A DNA stretch of 64,000 nt from positions 1 through 64,000 of the forward strand of contig JAGQQG010000028.1 of the NCBI GenBank assembly GCA_020426325.1, written 5' to 3'. Positions 24,986 to 33,955 of the stretch are shown here, in pieces. The stretch is from Planctomycetaceae bacterium. Its GTDB lineage: Bacteria > Planctomycetota > Planctomycetia > Planctomycetales > Planctomycetaceae. Positions within the stretch are counted from its first letter, which is position 1, and every line of letters starts with the position of its first letter. Made by a program: the position numbers and the translations under genes. The notes below the pieces were generated by a model. That model did no database searches. It was not told the origin of the DNA and worked only from the letters and a program-made list of their open reading frames with translations.

Positions 24986-26389
24986 TCAGGCCAATGCTCT
25001 GATCATCCCCGCGGCCTTGTGAAGAGTCTCCTCATACTCAGCGATCGGGTCGGAGGCAACGACGATTCCACCGCCTGCCGGGCAGTGGACCCAACCATGA
25101 CGTTGGATAAAGGTCCTGATCAGGATGCTACTGTCAGCCGTCCCGTCGAATCCGCAGTAGATCATCGAGCCACAATAGGGACCGCGGGCGACCTGTTCGA
25201 GCTCTGTAATGATCTCCATCGCACGAACCTTTGGCGCTCCGGTGATGGAGCCTCCGGGAAAGGTTGCCCTGATCAGGTCCCAGAAATCGCATCCTTCAGC
25301 GAGTCGACCACGAACTTCCGACACGAGATGTTGGACGGTTTCGTAGGTCTCCACCTGGCAAAGCTGAGGGACCGAAATGGACCCGGGACGACAGACTTTC
25401 GACAAATCGTTTCTCAGAAGGTCGACGATCATCACGTTCTCGGCTTGATCCTTGGCACTTTCACGCAGCTCATCCCGGGTGAGCAAATCCGCTTCGGGGG
25501 AGGAGTGTCGCTGTCTGGTCCCTTTGATCGGACGAGTCTCCACAACACCATCCTCAACTCGCACGAATCGTTCGGGGGACGAGCTGATGATCGCCCAATC
25601 ATCATGAGCAAAATATGCTGCGAACGGAGCTGGATTACGTCGGCGAAGCCGTCCGTACAATTGAAGCGGACTAACGAGAGCTGGAGACATCAGCCGTTGT
25701 GACAGATTAGCCTGATAGATATCTCCCGCCCGAATGTATTCGATGACCCGTTCGACCGCTTGCAAATAGTCCGCTCGACTGAAATTGCTGAGCACTCCAT
25801 CAACGCCGGGAACGGGGTGGACTGCGGAGGTCATCGAGAGATTTGAGAAGGGAGATCGTCGCGGGGGATCGGGTTCCTCGACACGCAAAGCGTCCAGGAC
25901 CGACTCAATCCGGCGGTCGGCTGCCTTTGCACGTTCGGTTTCAGTCGTTCCTCCGGTCCAACCATGGGCGATGATCCATGCTCGTCGGTCGACATGATCC
26001 CATGCGAGCACCCAGTCATACACGCCGAGCAGCATCACCGGCAGCTCAAATTCATCGTGTGTCGCGCGAGGCAGACGCTCCCAGCAGCGGCCCAACTCAT
26101 ACGATAACAGACCGAGCACGCCTCCCTGGAATGGCGGCAGTCCTGGCACACGCTCAGTGAAACGCTGTTTGAGAATCTCGCGGATTTCAAAAAACGGTTG
26201 GTCTCCATAGCGAGGGACCGTCAACTCGAATGTTCGCTCAGGAGCCGCTGTCAGGAATGAGTAACGTCCGATGCCGTCCCGCAACAAGGCGCTCTCCAGA
26301 AGCACAACGTCAGGCCAATCGGCTATCGCGCTCAGGGAAGCGAAGACGTCGGGAACGGGATCAAGTTCATGAACGAGTGGCAGAGGCAT
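24986..26389 (-). CDS. pabB: Aminodeoxychorismate synthase component I
   Basis: A 467-residue chorismate-binding enzyme from the ATG at 26389. The C-terminal catalytic domain shows AGDIYQANLSQRL, ETRPIKGTRQR (Lys289 in PIKGT), NDLSKVC, and FPGGSITGAPKVRAMEII. The Lys of PIKGT is the PabB hallmark; anthranilate synthase TrpE normally has Ala there. It makes 4-amino-4-deoxychorismate from chorismate with ammonia from a PabA glutaminase, which is not in the window. The product leads to 4-aminobenzoate for folate or methanopterin. The upstream gene is a dihydropteroate-synthase-related protein, which fits a pterin cassette. Confidence 0.88.
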   Translation of the reverse strand: MPLPLVHELDPVPDVFASLSAIADWPDVVLLESALLRDGIGRYSFLTAAPERTFELTVPRYGDQPFFEIREILKQRFTERVPGLPPFQGGVLGLLSYELGRCWERLPRATHDEFELPVMLLGVYDWVLAWDHVDRRAWIIAHGWTGGTTETERAKAADRRIESVLDALRVEEPDPPRRSPFSNLSMTSAVHPVPGVDGVLSNFSRADYLQAVERVIEYIRAGDIYQANLSQRLMSPALVSPLQLYGRLRRRNPAPFAAYFAHDDWAIISSSPERFVRVEDGVVETRPIKGTRQRHSSPEADLLTRDELRESAKDQAENVMIVDLLRNDLSKVCRPGSISVPQLCQVETYETVQHLVSEVRGRLAEGCDFWDLIRATFPGGSITGAPKVRAMEIITELEQVARGPYCGSMIYCGFDGTADSSILIRTFIQRHGWVHCPAGGGIVVASDPIAEYEETLHKAAGMIRALA

Positions 26390-26429
26390 CAATTGTCAGT
26401 CGTGAAGTTTCAGTAGCGGATTCGTCAGA

Positions 26430-27821
26430 CTAACGAGTTCCACGGCGTCGCTCATGGGCGCTTCCTTCGGGGATCGTGAGGAATCCCCATTGCAATGCCT
26501 GATCCTGATTGTACTGTTTGCCAAGCGTTAATGCTGTCACTGCCTTGCACAGTTCATAGCCCAGATAAAACGTGTGAGCGGAATCCAGCGCCCCACTGTC
26601 TGTCACAACCCGATCAAAGAGTTCAAACGCATCAGTTCCTTTCCAATAACCATCCCGGTTCATGATATGGACTTCGCCACGTTCGGCGAAGATACGAAAA
26701 TTGGGGTCGGAGAGGCTGTCCGCCATCGATTGCAGCGTCTGTTCGCCATACTCGTTCACTCGAGGATCTCTGAGCATGACCAGTGACGAGTCAACATGCT
26801 TGGGAAGAGTCCGGCTAGTGATTGCGTGATAGGCGAGCCTGCGAGCAACGTCGAACTCCTTGACAGCCGAGCGAGCCCAGTTGATGACTTCGGTTGTGAG
26901 AATACCGGTAATTCGCAACTCTTGGCAGATTCCAGCCAGCAACATGTTCATGCCCGCCGTATCCACCTCTGTCAATTCAGTCAGATTGCCGATCCCCATC
27001 ATCATCGGCACTTCCGGCCAACGTCGACGCGTCTCGAAGTATCGGGCCAATGAGGCTGCAAACCCGAAACCGATCGGCTCAATGATTGGATCCACTCGGA
27101 AACGTGAGCCGGCAGCAGTCAGTCGATCAATGGACTCTTCCAATGACGAAAGATCATGCGGATCATCCGGAATCACCACCAGTTCAGCATCCAGTTGCTG
27201 TGCCCAGTCAATGTTCGAACTGTTGCAACTCAAGACAAGTTCCGCGCCTGCACTCACGGCTGCTTCGACCTCTGTACGGTCGAACGAGTCGATCGAGACA
27301 CGTATTCCCTCGTCGATCAATCGGCGAGTGAGTTCGCCGACTCGGGCCCACGATTCTCCCGGCACCGTCCCGACATCGATGACATCGGCACCACTATCCG
27401 CGTAATGGCGGGCAATTCGAAGAATCTCTGGCTCGCTCAGTCGTGGAGCGTGGTTGATCTCGGCCAGAATCTCGATGTCGTATCGGGAAAGCTCGGCTGG
27501 CTTGTTGATCTGACGAAAATGAGCGGGGAGGTCACGGATGTCTTTAGGGCCGCGTTCAAAGGGAACGCCGAAATGAGTCGATAAGGATTCCAAGTCCCCC
27601 TGACACCAACCGGGCAGCACAACTCGATCGTATGAACGATCAATCGTCAACTTGCGCTGGAGCCAATCGGCATGCATCAACGCTGCGACAGAGATCCCGA
27701 GCACACAAACGTCTGCATCAAATTTGGCGGACTCGCAGAGTTCCTCCACAACCCGCCGCACGAGCGGCTCAGCCAATCGACCGGTGACAAACAGAATTCT
27801 TGGGCAGGGTGATGATGTCAT
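26430..27821 (-). CDS. Dihydropteroate-synthase-related protein (methanopterin-type)
   Basis: A 463-residue protein from the ATG at 27821 (MTSSPCPRILFVTG). The N-terminal ~110 residues form a separate domain of unknown role. A DHPS-like TIM barrel follows, with GADVIDVGTVPGESW (from residue 144) and VSIDSFD (from about 175), matching the strand-2 and strand-3 motifs of DHPS. MGIGNLTELTEVDTAGMN follows later. The two-part layout and length match the archaeal and methylotroph DHPS-related family (TIGR00284), tied to tetrahydromethanopterin, rather than the ~280-residue folate enzyme FolP. In that family the reaction would join an aminobenzoate-derived group to a pterin. The exact substrate here is inference. 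Confidence 0.82.
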   Translation of the reverse strand: MTSSPCPRILFVTGRLAEPLVRRVVEELCESAKFDADVCVLGISVAALMHADWLQRKLTIDRSYDRVVLPGWCQGDLESLSTHFGVPFERGPKDIRDLPAHFRQINKPAELSRYDIEILAEINHAPRLSEPEILRIARHYADSGADVIDVGTVPGESWARVGELTRRLIDEGIRVSIDSFDRTEVEAAVSAGAELVLSCNSSNIDWAQQLDAELVVIPDDPHDLSSLEESIDRLTAAGSRFRVDPIIEPIGFGFAASLARYFETRRRWPEVPMMMGIGNLTELTEVDTAGMNMLLAGICQELRITGILTTEVINWARSAVKEFDVARRLAYHAITSRTLPKHVDSSLVMLRDPRVNEYGEQTLQSMADSLSDPNFRIFAERGEVHIMNRDGYWKGTDAFELFDRVVTDSGALDSAHTFYLGYELCKAVTALTLGKQYNQDQALQWGFLTIPEGSAHERRRGTR

Positions 27822-27891
27822 CGGAAGTGCCGAGCGGCTGTGAAGCGTCAGGCAAACCTGCACTCGACGCACCATTCGTCAAGGTTCTACC

Positions 27892-28233
27892 TTAGTGAAT
27901 CCACTTCTTGGGAAAGCCGTCGAGTGCCGACTCGTCGTCAGGTTGCCACTGCGCGACTTCATGAATTTTGACAGCGAGATCAGCGTCCTTACGGGTAATC
28001 GCGCGAGCGCTGTGGGTTTGCAGCTTGACGATCACTTGGGCATATCCCAGTTCCATGTCTGGATGATGGTTTGCCGCTTCTGCCAGATAGCCAATCGTAT
28101 TGGCAAGCAGCATCGTATGTGTCCATCCCGGAGTTCGATACTTGCATCGCAACCAGTTGTCTCTGACTTCCCAACCCGGGAGGTCTTGAAGGGCGTTATC
28201 GATCTGTGCTTGGCTGAGAGCTTCGGTGGACAT
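27892..28233 (-). CDS. Pterin-4a-carbinolamine dehydratase
   Basis: A 113-residue protein from the ATG at 28233, with GGAG upstream. It shows the family motif AEAANHHPDMELGYAQVIVKLQTHSARAIT: His56-His57-Pro58 and His74 are the catalytic and binding residues of PCD. In animals the enzyme recycles tetrahydrobiopterin; bacterial copies work with phenylalanine hydroxylase or act on other pterins. Here no hydroxylase is near; the neighbours are a DHPS-related gene, pabB and an SDR. That context points to pterin cofactor synthesis. It lies 18 bases after the SDR stop. Confidence 0.92.
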   Translation of the reverse strand: MSTEALSQAQIDNALQDLPGWEVRDNWLRCKYRTPGWTHTMLLANTIGYLAEAANHHPDMELGYAQVIVKLQTHSARAITRKDADLAVKIHEVAQWQPDDESALDGFPKKWIH

Positions 28234-28251
28234 TGGGATCTCCTGATGGAG

Positions 28252-29028
28252 TCAACGAACGGCACCGCCGTTCACGTTAATGATCTGGCCAGTCAAAAAG
28301 GACGCATCGTCGCTGACGAGAAACCGGGCGACCTTTGCAATATCTTCCGGTTCTCCCCAGCGAGCCAGGGGAGTCTCACGCAAGACTCGTGATTGCCATT
28401 CCTCACTGGCCTGTTCTCCCCAAGCAGTCCGAATCCAACCAGGGGCAATCGCGTTGACTCGGACTTTGGGAGCGAGACTGAGAGCAAGCGAGCGAGTAAA
28501 CCCCATGATGGCATTCTTGCTGGTCGCAAACAACTCGCCGCTGTCACCCTCCATGCCCTGAGCAGCCTGGTCCCAGCCAATGTTGAGGATGACTCCCCGT
28601 CCCGCGTCGTACATGCGACGGCCAATATCTCGACTCAGCAGGACTGTCCCTCGAACATCGACTTCGTAGAGCCGGTGCAGCTTTTCAGAATACGCGAGCT
28701 TCGCCTCCTCTCCGGTCAGCAAATCGACGCCTGCATTGTTGACCCAGATGGTCGGCGTCCCCCAGTCATGATCCCAGCTCGCATCGGCGAATTGCATCCG
28801 GTCGTCATCGTCTCCGAGATCTGCGGTCAACACACGCGCACGATTGCCAAGTTCAGAAATCCGGTTCGCCACCTGTTCAGCTGCGTCCGTTGAGGATCGG
28901 CAATGGACAAGCACATCCGCTCCCGCAAGAGCAAGTTCCATCGCAATCGAGCGGCCAATCCCACTTGAGGCGCCAGTGACGACAGCAACTTGATCCACCA
29001 GATTCGCGAAGGGGGACTGTGTGAACAT
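28252..29028 (-). CDS. SDR-family protein with altered catalytic site, in pterin cassette
   Basis: A 258-residue Rossmann protein from the ATG at 29028. The cofactor site is intact: TGASSGIG (18-25), NNAG (97-100). A basic residue in VHCRSSTD suggests NADP(H). The classic Ser-Tyr-Lys triad is not: Lys171 is kept in FATSK, but the Tyr four residues before it is Phe167, and the Ser position near ILNIGWDQ holds no Ser. The C-terminal half (GFTRSLALSLAPKVRVNAIAPGWIRTAWG) is normal. Pteridine reductases are SDRs, so a pterin-reducing role would suit the cassette, but with this site the chemistry must differ or the protein may be a binding subunit. It is the first gene of the run. Confidence 0.88.
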   Translation of the reverse strand: MFTQSPFANLVDQVAVVTGASSGIGRSIAMELALAGADVLVHCRSSTDAAEQVANRISELGNRARVLTADLGDDDDRMQFADASWDHDWGTPTIWVNNAGVDLLTGEEAKLAYSEKLHRLYEVDVRGTVLLSRDIGRRMYDAGRGVILNIGWDQAAQGMEGDSGELFATSKNAIMGFTRSLALSLAPKVRVNAIAPGWIRTAWGEQASEEWQSRVLRETPLARWGEPEDIAKVARFLVSDDASFLTGQIINVNGGAVR

Positions 29029-29369
29029 GTGTATCGATCAAAAATGGATTCACTTATCAAGTTTTTGTGAATGATTTCAATGCTTGCTACGTACTAGTAG
29101 GGGGCAAGAAATCACTGATTCCTGTGACTTCTCTTTCCAACTCACTCAAGCCAATCAGCCGATTCATCGGAACTCTTTGATGCGTTGTGGGTTAAGTGAT
29201 TTTCTGTAGTTGACCCCGCTGATGTGTCGTTGCATAATGCAACGCTCGCGCAGCTGAATTCTGGCCCGACACATCAGGGCAACACTTTACCACTTTGACA
29301 ATCGATTCTCAGCCGGTTTGGCCTCAAGCTCAGTAGAGCAATTTTGGGAGGTGCGCCTTGGAGTCAGTT
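29029..29369. other. Divergent intergenic region between the pterin cassette and arsR-like gene
   Basis: 341 bases hold the promoters of both directions. Seen here: ATTCAC / GTGAAT dyad at 29048-29072 close to the SDR start, the nested palindromes at 29219-29277, and a perfect TTGACA at 29295-29300 without an obvious -10. No gene is seen. Confidence 0.6.
29219..29277. promoter_or_regulatory. Nested inverted repeats (possible operator or structured RNA)
   Basis: Outer arms CTGATGTGTCG (29219-29229) and CGACACATCAG (29267-29277) are perfect 11-mers. Inside the left part lies a second perfect dyad, CGTTGCAT-A-ATGCAACG (29228-29244). It could be an operator of the ArsR-family protein encoded 93 bases downstream, or fold as a stem with an inner hairpin in RNA from either strand. 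Confidence 0.55.
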
Positions 29370-29726
29370 ATGTCTAAACCGACATCTGAACTTAGCGATG
29401 AGTTAGTTGACGATGTCGTTTGTTACTGCAAATTGCTGGCCGACCCGACCCGGTTGAGAATCATGCTCATTCTGGGGTTTCAGGGCGACTTGCACGTTTC
29501 CGGCCTCTGTCAGCAGCTCAACCTGAATCAGCCCGCTGTCAGCCATCATCTATCCATCCTGAAGAATGCAGGCGTCATCGACCTGAGGCGTGAGGGCAAG
29601 CACAACTACTACGTCTTCGTGCGAGAGCCTTTCTGCAAGGTGATCAAGAACTTGATTGGAGTCGTGTCGGACGGGAAAAACTCGATCAGTCACGATGGGT
29701 TGGTGTTGAGATTCAAGGAATGCTGA
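29370..29726 (+). CDS. ArsR/SmtB-family transcriptional regulator
   Basis: A 118-residue winged-helix protein from the ATG at 29370, which follows GGAG; an in-frame TTG at 29358 is less likely. Characteristic segments are KLLADPTRLRIMLIL, the recognition helix region LNLNQPAVSHHLSILKNAGVI and the wing RREGKHNYYVF. The CxC metal site found in ArsR/SmtB alpha-3 (ELCVCDL) is absent (here HVSGLCQQL), so metal sensing through that site is unlikely. It is divergent from the pterin cassette and convergent with the ThuA gene. It most likely binds the palindromes upstream, controlling itself and possibly the cassette; this is inference. Confidence 0.9.
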   Translation: MSKPTSELSDELVDDVVCYCKLLADPTRLRIMLILGFQGDLHVSGLCQQLNLNQPAVSHHLSILKNAGVIDLRREGKHNYYVFVREPFCKVIKNLIGVVSDGKNSISHDGLVLRFKEC

Positions 29727-29782
29727 CAGCAAAGGCTCACCGGGGGATGGCAGTAGCCGCCGCTATCGCGTCTGTCGCACTT

Positions 29783-30895
29783 TCATTCGGCCCCTTGAAA
29801 TGCCTCTTCCAATTCTGAAACCTGCATCTTACGTTTGGTCCAGTATTCGTCGGGACGGAATTCGAAACCTGTCGGCTTGTAGTCACCAACGATCCTGACA
29901 TCGGTGCCTGTCTGCGGGATTTGCTCGTCCATATCGAGCAACCAGTACACGGCGTTCACCAGCAGACGTCGAACACTTTCATTGACAAGGTCAGTGGATG
30001 CTCCCATGGTTGTTGTGAAGGAATGCCCTATTTGCCCTCCTGGAAGTTGATAGGTTTTGGTCCAGGCGATGGGCATCATCGGGGCGTTCTTCTCCCCGGG
30101 AACCGGTCGTGAGTCATCAGGTTTCATACCGTAAAACGGATCCTTCTCATCGTATTCTCCATCTCGCATGACGACCTGTCCCAGCACGAGCGGCAGACTG
30201 TCACCCGGAAGCGGAAGCCGCACGCCGTAGACGTCGGTCGGCCCCCAGATCCCACCATCGTTAATCCCTCGTAAAACTGGATGGTTCTTAGCCCCGTCAG
30301 CGATCAGACCACGTGTGCTCTCATGCTTGTGGTGTCCGTGATGGCTGATCCACTTCTCGCCGAGAACGAGCCGCCCAAACCCGTCAGCCCATTCCGCCTT
30401 CTCACCGTTGTAGTAATTGCCGTACTGTGCCCAAGGTTTTTCGCCAGCAATGTTGAATGCATGTGAGGCAGTCCGCATCCCGATCACCGGTTTCCCTGCC
30501 CTCAGAAAGCGGTCAATGTGCTGCATCTGGTCATCAGGGAGATCACGAAAACGGGTGAAGATCACCATCAAGTCAGTCGTATCGAGAGCTTCGAGTCCGG
30601 GAATGTTGGTCCCGCAGTTGGGGTTGATGAGGCCCGTCTGCGGATCGATGGCAAACAGAACCGTGCACCGAAATCCGTGTCGATCAGCAAGAATTTTACC
30701 CAATTGCGGAAGAGCCTCTTCCGAACGGTACTCCTCGTCTCCAGAGATAAGCACGATGTTCTTGCCGAATCCAAGCCCGGATGTTCCCTCGTAGACGATC
30801 CATGCCCTCTCGTCACCGCGTAATCGCGACTGAACAGCACAGAAAGCGATGCTTACGAGAAGCGTGTGAGACAGGATCGAACGGGTGTGAAACAT
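29783..30895 (-). CDS. Exported ThuA-like (glutamine amidotransferase-fold) protein
   Basis: A 370-residue protein from the ATG at 30895 (GTG three codons earlier is too close to the AGGAA site). A leader to about residue 28 is followed by the ThuA fold, with LISGDEEYRSEEALPQL, IFTRFRDLPDDQMQHIDRFL and GKPVIGMRTASHAF. The Cys of true class-I amidotransferases is not evident. ThuA proteins are linked to sugar metabolism and are very numerous in planctomycetes, with little biochemistry. The C-terminal part keeps GHSFTTTMG and LLVNAVYWLLDM, the usual end of the family. A related ThuA domain forms the second half of the protein at 47751-49346. Confidence 0.88.
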   Translation of the reverse strand: MFHTRSILSHTLLVSIAFCAVQSRLRGDERAWIVYEGTSGLGFGKNIVLISGDEEYRSEEALPQLGKILADRHGFRCTVLFAIDPQTGLINPNCGTNIPGLEALDTTDLMVIFTRFRDLPDDQMQHIDRFLRAGKPVIGMRTASHAFNIAGEKPWAQYGNYYNGEKAEWADGFGRLVLGEKWISHHGHHKHESTRGLIADGAKNHPVLRGINDGGIWGPTDVYGVRLPLPGDSLPLVLGQVVMRDGEYDEKDPFYGMKPDDSRPVPGEKNAPMMPIAWTKTYQLPGGQIGHSFTTTMGASTDLVNESVRRLLVNAVYWLLDMDEQIPQTGTDVRIVGDYKPTGFEFRPDEYWTKRKMQVSELEEAFQGAE

Positions 30896-31276
30896 TTGGC
30901 TCACTTTCCTACGAAATACTCAGCGGCGAAAACATGGCTGATTATCACAAGTGATTCTCCCTATCAGCGTAACTCGTGTCAGTGCCGAGGCAAAGGCAAT
31001 CGAAGGCACCCGAAGCTGCCTTTGATTTTGATTCTCTGATCGTTCCCGTCATGTCGACTGGCTTTGGGGATGTCTGGTTCGTTGACGCACAAGCCCTGTG
31101 ACCGTTACGGTTACGACGACAGAGGAAGGCTCTGAATTCAAAGCCATGTCGCCGATCCCGGCTGATACCCGTTTGTGACCACGGTTAAGGGTGTATTCGG
31201 CAACACTTCGTGGCATTGTCAGGTCGCAACCAAATAAGACGTCTACTTCACCCGTTCTAGTCATCTCACCACCAAG
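30896..31276. other. Intergenic region between thuA-like and MMPL genes
   Basis: 381 bases between divergent genes. It holds a stem CAAAGGCA / TGCCTTTG (30991-30998 / 31017-31024) and a perfect dyad ACCGTTACGGT (31101-31111), a possible operator for the transporter. No gene is supported; a 114-codon minus-strand frame here overlaps the transporter start and has no family features. Confidence 0.5.
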
Positions 31277-33955
31277 ATGTTTCAACCGCTGGGTCAAGCT
31301 GTCAGCCGCGCATGGCCCTTGATCCTGTTGGTATGGGGGGTGCTGGTCCTGCTTGTGATCGCCACTGCTCCGGACTGGGCGAAGGTCACTCAAGACGGAG
31401 AGTTCGTCTTTTTGCCCACGGATTCTTCGAGCCGCGTTGCTGAAGGCCTCTACAGGGATGCGTTTCCGGACAGTCTCGAGGGGAGCATCGAGGACGGGTC
31501 CTCCATTCAGCAGAATCCTCTGGGAAGTACGGTCGTCATCATCGTGAGGCGAACCGATCGCGCCGGGGGACTCACCGAAGACGATGAGCGATTCCTTGAT
31601 GAGGTGTTAAGGCCTGAACTCGAAGAAATCGCACGAACCACAGGTCACGGATACCTCTCTTTTGACGGCGTGCTCGTCACCGACCCAGCGACGGCAGATG
31701 TGCCGGTTGCTCGTGGTGTCTGGACATCCAAAAGTCAGAAGATCGGTCGATTGCTGACGAGCCAGGACGGACAAGCGACTCTGATCCTCATCGAACTCAA
31801 GACCGAGTTCCTGGATCGGAGTAATTCGTTGCTCATTCATCGTATTGAGGAATTGGTTCAGAATGTAACGAACCGTGACAACTGGGGTAAATTCAACATT
31901 GCGGGTCTTGATCTGGCGATTAGTGGCTCGGCAACGGTTGGCCGCGACATGCTTGTTGCAGAGCACGAGAGTGCTGCGAAGACCGAATGGTTCACGAAGG
32001 CGCTGGTCATCGTTCTGCTGCTCGTGATCTATCGAGCCCCCCTGCTCGCCCTCATCCCCTTGATCACAGTGGGGCTCGCTGTCGAGATGACGATTCGGCT
32101 GTTACGCATCATGGCCGATTGGGGATGGGTCGGCTTGTTTAACGGGATCGAAGTTTATGTCACGGTCGTCGTCTATGGTGCGGGGGTTGATTACTGTCTA
32201 TTCCTGATCGCTCGGTACAAGGAGGAACTGGAACGAGGTCTCACCATTCGTGAAGCACTCGCGACTGCTGTCCACAAGGTGGGCATCGCATTGGCAACAA
32301 GTGCGGGCACCAGTATTTGCGGCATCGGCATGATGAGCTTCGCCGATTTCGGAAAATTTCAGCAGGCGGGGATCGCGATCTCATTCGGACTTTTCGTGGT
32401 TCTCTGTGCCTCCCTCACCTTTACCCCCTCTCTGCTCATCTTGTGCGGACGATGGGCTTTCTGGCCCGACATCCGGAGCGAGACGATCACGCCAGGAGCC
32501 GACTGGTCTCCCCGGTTCAGTCTGCTGTCTCACTTGCAGGAACAGCAGTGGTTGGAGAGTTTATGGAAAAAGGTTGCGGATGTCTTGCTTGCTCGACCGG
32601 CAACGGTTTTCTTGGCGTCGCTGGCAATTTTGCTCCCGTTTGCCGTCGTCGCCGTCAAGTATCACGACCATTTGAGCTATGGCTTACTCTCCGACTTGCC
32701 GCAGGACGATGCAAGTGTCGCTGGGGCGAAGGCCGTTCAAAAGCACTTTGCGGCCGGGTATGCCGGTCCAACGACGATCCTCTTGCATCACCCTGATCTG
32801 AACATTCCCGAAGGCGCATCCGGGTCTGGTCCAGGGGAAGACTTTGCCGAAGCATTGACCGCTGCATTGCTGCCACGATTATCTGACCTTGAGATTGCGG
32901 ATATCCGAAGTCAGGCCAATCCGTTGGGAATGAACGAAGACGGACCGCAACCCGGACGTGGGGCCGCTGTCTTTCGCAGTCAGGCACAAAGGACGTACCT
33001 CAGCAGTGAAGGGGAATTGTCCGGAGACGTGATCCGAATGGATTTGTTATTCGATATTGATCCATTCTCACGCGACAGCATTGAGCTACTGGCCAGAGCG
33101 GAGGACGCCATTCGCGATGCACTTCCTCAAGCATTTGCCGTCTTGCTGGCCGAGCGACGTGTGGATGAGATTGAGGAAGCTGCTGATGAAGCAGGCACGG
33201 AAATCGACGAGGATGCCGTTGATGTCGATCTCGTCGCGAAGTCGCCCGAGATTGTGTCGAAAGCCAATGAGATGGCCGCAGCCACACAAGTTGTTAGCGT
33301 CGGACCAACAGCCGGAATCCGTGACCTCAAGCTTGTGACAGACTCAGATCAGGTCCGCATCTACACACTGGTTGTGATCTCTGTCTATCTGGTCCTTGTC
33401 GCACTTTTACGCAAACCTGCGATCTGTATGTACCTGATTGTCAGCGTCGTGTTCAGCTACCTCGTCACGCTGGGAGTCACGTTTTTTGTCTTCTGGATGC
33501 GCGATCCGGCCAACTTTGCAGGGCTTGACTGGAAGGTGCCCATCTTCCTGTTCACGATTCTCATCGCCATGGGCGAGGACTACAACATCCTGCTGATGGC
33601 CCGAGTTGAAGAGGAACAGCGGAACAGCCCCCCCGTTGATGGCGTCATTCAGGCTCTCATCAAAACCGGCAGTATCATCTCCAGTTGCGGAGTGATTATG
33701 GCGGGAACCTTCTCGTCGTTGATGGCCGGAACTCTTCTGGGCATGATCGAACTGGGGTTTGCTCTCGCATTCGGTGTCCTGTTGGACACGTTCGTCGTGC
33801 GACCGCTGCTTGTCCCCGCTTACCTGATCGTGCTGCACGGCGGGCGTTTTGGCAGACTCGGACCTTGGCTGGGCGCAATCACCGATAACCAGGTTCTGAT
33901 TGCTGACAGTGACGCATCTAAACAGACTCAACCCGAATCACAATCTGCGTCGTGA
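31277..33955 (+). CDS. MMPL-family RND transporter
   Basis: An 892-residue inner-membrane protein with the two-fold MMPL layout. Helix 1 (about 14-31) is followed by a large periplasmic domain, then five helices (~236-410) with the family motif GAGVDYCLFLIARYKEELERG. The second half begins with a helix near residue 438, has another periplasmic domain and five helices (~700-870) with the matching AMGEDYNILLMARVEEEQ. The Asp residues in these motifs relay protons. The second periplasmic domain carries a strongly acidic stretch near residues 630-655. MMPL proteins export lipids such as mycolates, hopanoids (HpnN) or siderophores. The substrate here is unknown. The 3' end overlaps the convergent epimerase gene by 38 bases. 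Confidence 0.9.
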   Translation: MFQPLGQAVSRAWPLILLVWGVLVLLVIATAPDWAKVTQDGEFVFLPTDSSSRVAEGLYRDAFPDSLEGSIEDGSSIQQNPLGSTVVIIVRRTDRAGGLTEDDERFLDEVLRPELEEIARTTGHGYLSFDGVLVTDPATADVPVARGVWTSKSQKIGRLLTSQDGQATLILIELKTEFLDRSNSLLIHRIEELVQNVTNRDNWGKFNIAGLDLAISGSATVGRDMLVAEHESAAKTEWFTKALVIVLLLVIYRAPLLALIPLITVGLAVEMTIRLLRIMADWGWVGLFNGIEVYVTVVVYGAGVDYCLFLIARYKEELERGLTIREALATAVHKVGIALATSAGTSICGIGMMSFADFGKFQQAGIAISFGLFVVLCASLTFTPSLLILCGRWAFWPDIRSETITPGADWSPRFSLLSHLQEQQWLESLWKKVADVLLARPATVFLASLAILLPFAVVAVKYHDHLSYGLLSDLPQDDASVAGAKAVQKHFAAGYAGPTTILLHHPDLNIPEGASGSGPGEDFAEALTAALLPRLSDLEIADIRSQANPLGMNEDGPQPGRGAAVFRSQAQRTYLSSEGELSGDVIRMDLLFDIDPFSRDSIELLARAEDAIRDALPQAFAVLLAERRVDEIEEAADEAGTEIDEDAVDVDLVAKSPEIVSKANEMAAATQVVSVGPTAGIRDLKLVTDSDQVRIYTLVVISVYLVLVALLRKPAICMYLIVSVVFSYLVTLGVTFFVFWMRDPANFAGLDWKVPIFLFTILIAMGEDYNILLMARVEEEQRNSPPVDGVIQALIKTGSIISSCGVIMAGTFSSLMAGTLLGMIELGFALAFGVLLDTFVVRPLLVPAYLIVLHGGRFGRLGPWLGAITDNQVLIADSDASKQTQPESQSAS

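Noticed and set aside
31049-31393. 114-codon minus-strand open frame over the MMPL start
   Set aside because: It overlaps the well-supported MMPL start and shows no recognisable domain.
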